Origin: Pseudolabrys sp.
GTDB lineage: Bacteria > Pseudomonadota > Alphaproteobacteria > Rhizobiales > Xanthobacteraceae
Reading direction: 5' to 3'
DNA: 64,000 bases
NCBI GenBank assembly: GCA_030655215.1
Contig: JAURVZ010000084.1
Span: 124,001-188,000 of the forward strand
The position numbers and the translations under genes were made by a program. This document shows, piece by piece, positions 60,343 to 64,000 of this stretch. The notes under the pieces are model-generated. The model was given only the letters and a program-made list of their open reading frames with translations. It did not search any database and was not told the origin of the DNA. The number at the start of each line of letters is the position of its first letter. Within the stretch, counting starts at the first letter, position 1.

Positions 60343-61302
60343 TTACTTCGAAGCGATCTCTTCGATCTTCGGGCAGACACGCGACGACACCGGCACGTCG
60401 TATTGCTTGGTGTTGGTCGAATCGATGACATACGGGGTGACCAGGATTTCCTTGGCCACCGGCAAGCCGCGCAGCGCGCGCAACGTGGTCAGCAGGCCGA
60501 CGCAGCCCTGCATGAACGGATCCGACGAGCTGGTGACGTGCATCTTGCCGGCCTTGATCAGGTCGATCGCTTCCTGGCTGCCGTTGATGCTGGCGATGAT
60601 CGCCTTGCGGTTCGCGGCCGCCATCGCCTCGACAACGCCGGTCGCCATCGCGTCATTGGCGGTGAACACGCCGTCGATCTGCGGATGGGTTTGCATGATG
60701 TTCTCCATCACCTGGAGCGCCTGCAGACGCTGGTAGTTCGCCGGCTGCTGGGTCAGCAGCTTGACGTTCGGCGCTTCCTTCAGCGCCTTGGTGAAGCCGG
60801 CCATGCGGTCGGTGTTGCCGATCGTGCCCTTCACGCCTTCCAGCGCGATGACATTGCCCTTGCCGCCCAGCGCCTTCATCAGGCTCTGGCCGCTCTCGTA
60901 ACCGAGGCGGAAGTCTTCGGCGCCCACGAACGACACGACCTGGCCACCGGCCAGCTTGTCGGTGAGCGTGGTCACCGGAATGCCGGCGGCATTGACCTTT
61001 TCGATGGCCGGAACCAGCGCCTTGTAGTCGACCGGCGTGAACAGCAGCGCGTTCGGCTTCTTGACGATGGCGTCTTCAACCTGGCTGGTCTGCTCCGGAA
61101 TGCTGTCCGGTTTAACCGGGATATATTGAATGATCTTGACGCCATTGGCCTTGGCGGCAGCGGCGGCGCCGATGCGAACCGATTCAAAGAACGGATTGGT
61201 CTGGTTCTTGGTGAAAACGGCGATCGTTTCGCCATCGGCGAAGGCCGGACCGGCAAAGCCGGCAATGCTCAGGATCGAAACCAATAGGACTGCTTTTTTC
61301 AT
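60343..61302 (-). CDS. Ribose-type ABC importer substrate-binding protein (RbsB-like)
   Basis: 319 residues with a signal peptide (MKKAVLLVSILSIAGFAGPA, cleavage near AFA-DGE) and the sugar-binding fold: IAVFTKNQTNPFFESVRIGAAAAAKANGV, GVFTANDAMATGVVEAM. Pentose- or autoinducer-type ligands are usual. Last gene of the operon, followed by a terminator; 56 nt after the permease gene. Confidence 0.92.
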   Translation of the reverse strand: MKKAVLLVSILSIAGFAGPAFADGETIAVFTKNQTNPFFESVRIGAAAAAKANGVKIIQYIPVKPDSIPEQTSQVEDAIVKKPNALLFTPVDYKALVPAIEKVNAAGIPVTTLTDKLAGGQVVSFVGAEDFRLGYESGQSLMKALGGKGNVIALEGVKGTIGNTDRMAGFTKALKEAPNVKLLTQQPANYQRLQALQVMENIMQTHPQIDGVFTANDAMATGVVEAMAAANRKAIIASINGSQEAIDLIKAGKMHVTSSSDPFMQGCVGLLTTLRALRGLPVAKEILVTPYVIDSTNTKQYDVPVSSRVCPKIEEIASK

Positions 61303-61358
61303 CGTTTACTCCCGTTTGTATTATTCAGTTTTAAGTGCATTTCATCGGCGATAGCGTT

Positions 61359-62336
61359 CTATCCGTCCGTCTTGGACCGCGTCTTCATGTCGAGCCAGAC
61401 AGCGAGAAGCACGATCACGCCCGTCACCAGCGGCTGCCAGTTGGCGTTCATATTGACGAGGTTCATGCCGTTCAGGATCAGCGTCAGGATCAACCCTCCG
61501 ATGAAGGTGCCGAACAGCGAGCCGACGCCCCCGAACAGCGACGTGCCGCCGATCACGACAGCGGCAATGGTCGGCAAGGTCAGCGTTTCGCCGATGTCGC
61601 CTTCCGCCGAGTTCAGACGCGCGAGATAGATCAGCGAGGCCAGACCCGCCATGGCGCCGGACAGGATGAACACAAGGTTGAGCCGGCTGTTGACCGGAAT
61701 GCCGGAGAGCCGCGCGGCAACCGTATTGGCGCCGGTGGCGTAGATTTGCTGGCCCCAGGTCGTTCGCTTGGTGAAGAAGTAGCCGATGATCAGGAAGGCG
61801 ACCATCAGATAGACGGGGATCGGAATGCCGAGCAGATAGCCGCTGCCGAGCGCGCGGAAGCCAGCCGGGAAGCCGTAAACCGATTGGCCGCTCATGTAGT
61901 AATAGGTTGCGCCCTGCACGACCCAGAGCATGCCGTAGGTCGCGATGAAGGACGGAATGCGCAGCTTGGTGACCATCAGGCCGTTGCCGAGGCCGACAAT
62001 GGCGCCGATGCCAATGGCCGCGCCGGCGCCGAGCCAGGGCGAACCGGTCGACTTGATCACCGTCGCCGCGACGCAGGCGCTGAGGCCCACGGTCGCGCCG
62101 ATCGACAGATCGATCTTGCCGGTCAGGATGACAAGCGTCAGGCCCGACGCCATGAAGAAGACAAGGCTCGCCTGCCGCAGGACGTTCAGCAGGTTGTTGG
62201 CGGTGAGGAACGCGTCGCTGGCAATCGACAGCACCACGCAGATGATGGCGACAGCCAGCAGCCGGTAGGCAACGTCGGTGACGTCGCGCGACAGCGTCAG
62301 CTTGAACTTGGGAGCGACTGCTTCAACCTGGCTCAT
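61359..62336 (-). CDS. Ribose-type ABC importer permease (RbsC-like), 2
   Basis: 325 residues with about eight to ten membrane segments and the family motif VILTGKIDLSIGATVGLSACVAATVI, and GGTSLFGGVGSLFGTFIGGLIL. Overlaps the other permease gene by 4 nt. Two distinct permeases imply a heterodimeric channel. Confidence 0.92.
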   Translation of the reverse strand: MSQVEAVAPKFKLTLSRDVTDVAYRLLAVAIICVVLSIASDAFLTANNLLNVLRQASLVFFMASGLTLVILTGKIDLSIGATVGLSACVAATVIKSTGSPWLGAGAAIGIGAIVGLGNGLMVTKLRIPSFIATYGMLWVVQGATYYYMSGQSVYGFPAGFRALGSGYLLGIPIPVYLMVAFLIIGYFFTKRTTWGQQIYATGANTVAARLSGIPVNSRLNLVFILSGAMAGLASLIYLARLNSAEGDIGETLTLPTIAAVVIGGTSLFGGVGSLFGTFIGGLILTLILNGMNLVNMNANWQPLVTGVIVLLAVWLDMKTRSKTDG

Positions 62337-63304
62337 GAGTCGTGTGCCTTCCGCACGCCGTCGAAGAACAGCGCGACAATGACGAGCAGCCCGACGCAGA
62401 TAACCTGGATCGAGGACGGCATCGCCAGCAGATTAAGTCCGTTGCGCAACACACCGATGGTGACAACGCCGAGCAGCGTGCCGAGCAACCAGCCCTCACC
62501 GCGTTCGAACTGGGTGCCACCGACCGCGACGGCGGCGATGGCGTCGAATTCCATGCCGATGGCGGCGGTGGGATGCGCCGAGCTGATGCGCGACGTCAGC
62601 AGCAAGGCGCCGATGCCGGCCATCAGGCCGCCAATGCCATAGACGATGGCAAGAACGCGCCGGTCATTGATGCCGGCATGCCGCAGCGCTTCGCGGTTAC
62701 CGCCGAGCGCCGGCACGTAGGTGCCGAAGCGCGTGTGGTAGAGGATGCCGTGCATCACCGCATAGGCGACCGCTGCGAGGATGAGCGGAAACGGAATGCC
62801 GAGCACCGTGCCGGAATAAAAGAAGTGCAGTGATGGCGGCATGCCGACAATGCTGGTGCCGTCGGTAATGACAAGGCAAAGACCCTGCGCAATGCCCAAC
62901 GTGCCGAGCGTGGTTACGAAGGGCGGGATGTCGATCCAGGCAATCAGCCAGCCATTGAGCAGGCCGAAGGCCAGACCGATCGCAACAGCGGCGATGAAGG
63001 CAATCGTCAGCGAGCCGGTCGACACCGCGACCGAGGCGAGCACGACCGAACCGAGGGTCAGCACCGCGCCGATCGACAGGTCGAGGCCTTCAGTCATGAT
63101 GATGAAGGTCATCGGCAAAGCGAGCAGCAGCAGGATCGACGACTGCACCAGGATGTTGCTGAGGTTGGGCGCAGTCGAGAACCCGGGGCTCATGGCGGCG
63201 AAGATCGCGAACAAGGCGACCAGCACGAAAGCGACGCCGGGCACGCGGCCCAGCGTTGCCATGCCTTGCGCCATGACGCCTCCACTGAGGGCGCGATCAC
63301 TCAT
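62333..63304 (-). CDS. Ribose-type ABC importer permease (RbsC-like), 1
   Basis: 323 residues with IIMTEGLDLSIGAVLTLGSVVLASVAV and the C-terminal AVGGTQFERGEGWLLGTLLGVV motif. Overlaps the ATPase gene by 8 nt (ATGAGTGA) and the second permease by 4 nt. Confidence 0.92.
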   Translation of the reverse strand: MSDRALSGGVMAQGMATLGRVPGVAFVLVALFAIFAAMSPGFSTAPNLSNILVQSSILLLLALPMTFIIMTEGLDLSIGAVLTLGSVVLASVAVSTGSLTIAFIAAVAIGLAFGLLNGWLIAWIDIPPFVTTLGTLGIAQGLCLVITDGTSIVGMPPSLHFFYSGTVLGIPFPLILAAVAYAVMHGILYHTRFGTYVPALGGNREALRHAGINDRRVLAIVYGIGGLMAGIGALLLTSRISSAHPTAAIGMEFDAIAAVAVGGTQFERGEGWLLGTLLGVVTIGVLRNGLNLLAMPSSIQVICVGLLVIVALFFDGVRKAHDS

Positions 63305-64000
63305 GGTGCATTCCTAACTGCAAGATGTTTTCTTCATTCAGCCGCTCGCGCGACAGTTCGCCGGCAATGATGCCCTCACGCATGACGTAGGCGCGGTCGC
63401 AAACATTGACGATCTCGCTGAGCTCGGAGCTGATCATCAGGATAGCGGCGCCATTCTCGACCAGGTCGTACATCAGCGCGAAAATTTCAGCCTTGGCGCC
63501 GACGTCGATGCCGCGCGTTGGCTCGTCGAAGATGAACAGCTTCGCTTCGGCCGCCAGCCACTTGCCGATGACAACCTTCTGCTGATTGCCGCCGGACAGC
63601 ACCTGCACCGCGCGGCGTGGCGACGGTGTTGCAATGCGCAGCTTCTTGATCATTGCCTGCGCGACTTTGGCGGCCTTGCCGGGATGAAAGATGTGCGACG
63701 GAAACAGCTTGTCGAGCGACGACACGACAATGTTGTCGCCAACCGAACGGATCAACGCCAGGCCTTGCGACTTGCGGCTTTCCGGGATCAGCGCAACGCC
63801 CATGCGGGTCGCTTCGTCCGGCCCGCCACTGAAACGCTTGCCGAAGAACGTCACCTCACCGGCCGTGATCCGGTCGGCGCCGAAAATGGCGCGCGCCACT
63901 TCGGTGCGGCCGGAGCCGACCAGCCCGCAAAGGCCGACGATTTCGCCGGCGCGGACGTTGAGATTGATGTCGGAAATGCCGCTCGGCCCGGTCAGGCCCT
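63297..64000 (-). CDS. Ribose-type ABC importer ATPase (RbsA-like), partial
   Basis: The right window edge cuts the 5' part; about 234 C-terminal residues remain, corresponding to the second nucleotide-binding half of a 500-residue RbsA-type protein. The visible P-loop is GLVGSGRTE, followed by the signature LSGGNQQK, Walker B FIFDEPTRGIDVGAK and the switch region ISSELSE. The GLxGxGRTE P-loop without Lys is normal for the second half of this family. The frame is open through the window end with no start seen. Confidence 0.93.
   Translation of the reverse strand, partial: GLTGPSGISDINLNVRAGEIVGLCGLVGSGRTEVARAIFGADRITAGEVTFFGKRFSGGPDEATRMGVALIPESRKSQGLALIRSVGDNIVVSSLDKLFPSHIFHPGKAAKVAQAMIKKLRIATPSPRRAVQVLSGGNQQKVVIGKWLAAEAKLFIFDEPTRGIDVGAKAEIFALMYDLVENGAAILMISSELSEIVNVCDRAYVMREGIIAGELSRERLNEENILQLGMHHE

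Noticed and set aside
1-64000. CRISPR arrays, tRNA/rRNA genes, insertion sequences, integrases, phage genes
   Set aside because: Looked for tandem spaced repeats, tRNA-like cloverleaf signatures and transposase/integrase motifs; none was recognisable by eye. Absence is not proven without tRNA and IS searches.

Overview
The window is GC-rich, gene-dense DNA with no tRNA, rRNA, CRISPR array or transposase that I can see, and no gene-free stretch longer than about 300 bases. The longest gaps, 100-175 nt, are mostly divergent promoter regions. The mix of genes points to a soil alphaproteobacterium of the Hyphomicrobiales (Bradyrhizobium/Xanthobacteraceae-like): five ABC importers, many GntR/LysR/LacI regulators, HyuAB, isocitrate-lyase-family lyases, CoA-dependent catabolic enzymes, a eukaryote-type purC and a GDP-fucose pair. 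The genus is inference only.

Region 1 (1-18152) looks like a nitrogen-heterocycle/imino-acid catabolic locus built around one LysR gene (13884-14786). Leftwards runs a tightly packed 13-gene operon: two NMT1/THI5-type binding proteins with one permease and one ATPase, an SDR, a cyclic amidohydrolase, an AtzB/TrzA-type amidohydrolase, a barbiturase/cyanuric-acid-hydrolase-family enzyme, an intact and a metal-ligand-less VOC dioxygenase, a mu-crystallin-type reductase, a pipecolate-oxidase-like flavoprotein and an antiquitin-type aldehyde dehydrogenase cut by the window edge. Rightwards lies the URC uracil-catabolism set: URC1 (GTP cyclohydrolase II-like), URC4 (DUF1688) and a uracil phosphoribosyltransferase whose PRPP loop is strongly altered.

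Region 2 (18156-25199) holds acyl-CoA chemistry: enoyl-CoA hydratase, LacI regulator, SDR and acyl-CoA dehydrogenase, then a divergent operon of CoA-transferase, shikimate-dehydrogenase-like protein and MaoC hydratase, followed by a lone PilZ protein. An 18-bp inverted repeat sits in the divergent promoter at about 22010.

Region 3 (25268-44211) contains an NMT1-type ABC importer with a divergent FCD-GntR regulator, and a single-direction GntR-led series (41427 down to 29318): branched-chain-type ABC importer, PEP-mutase/isocitrate-lyase-family lyase, HyuB, HyuA, a cysteine-hydrolase-fold protein without its cysteine, and a fumarate-reductase-like flavoprotein. Then come purC, another GntR and a second lyase of the same superfamily.

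Region 4 (44212-57085) resembles a maleamate/maleate-type pathway: maleamate-amidohydrolase-like enzyme, a maleate-isomerase/arylmalonate-decarboxylase relative without its usual cysteines, a metallo-beta-lactamase-fold hydrolase, a PobA/NicC-like flavin monooxygenase, a PuuE-type deacetylase, a second branched-chain-type ABC importer, two tandem SDR paralogues and a LeuCD-type hydro-lyase. Two divergent promoters here share the palindrome TTGTCCGGACAA (three copies, two of them with one changed end base), which suggests one regulon.

Region 5 (57089-64000) has gmd and fcl (GDP-L-fucose synthesis), a ketopantoate-reductase-family protein and a ribose-type ABC importer running off the right edge, ended by a clear intrinsic terminator.
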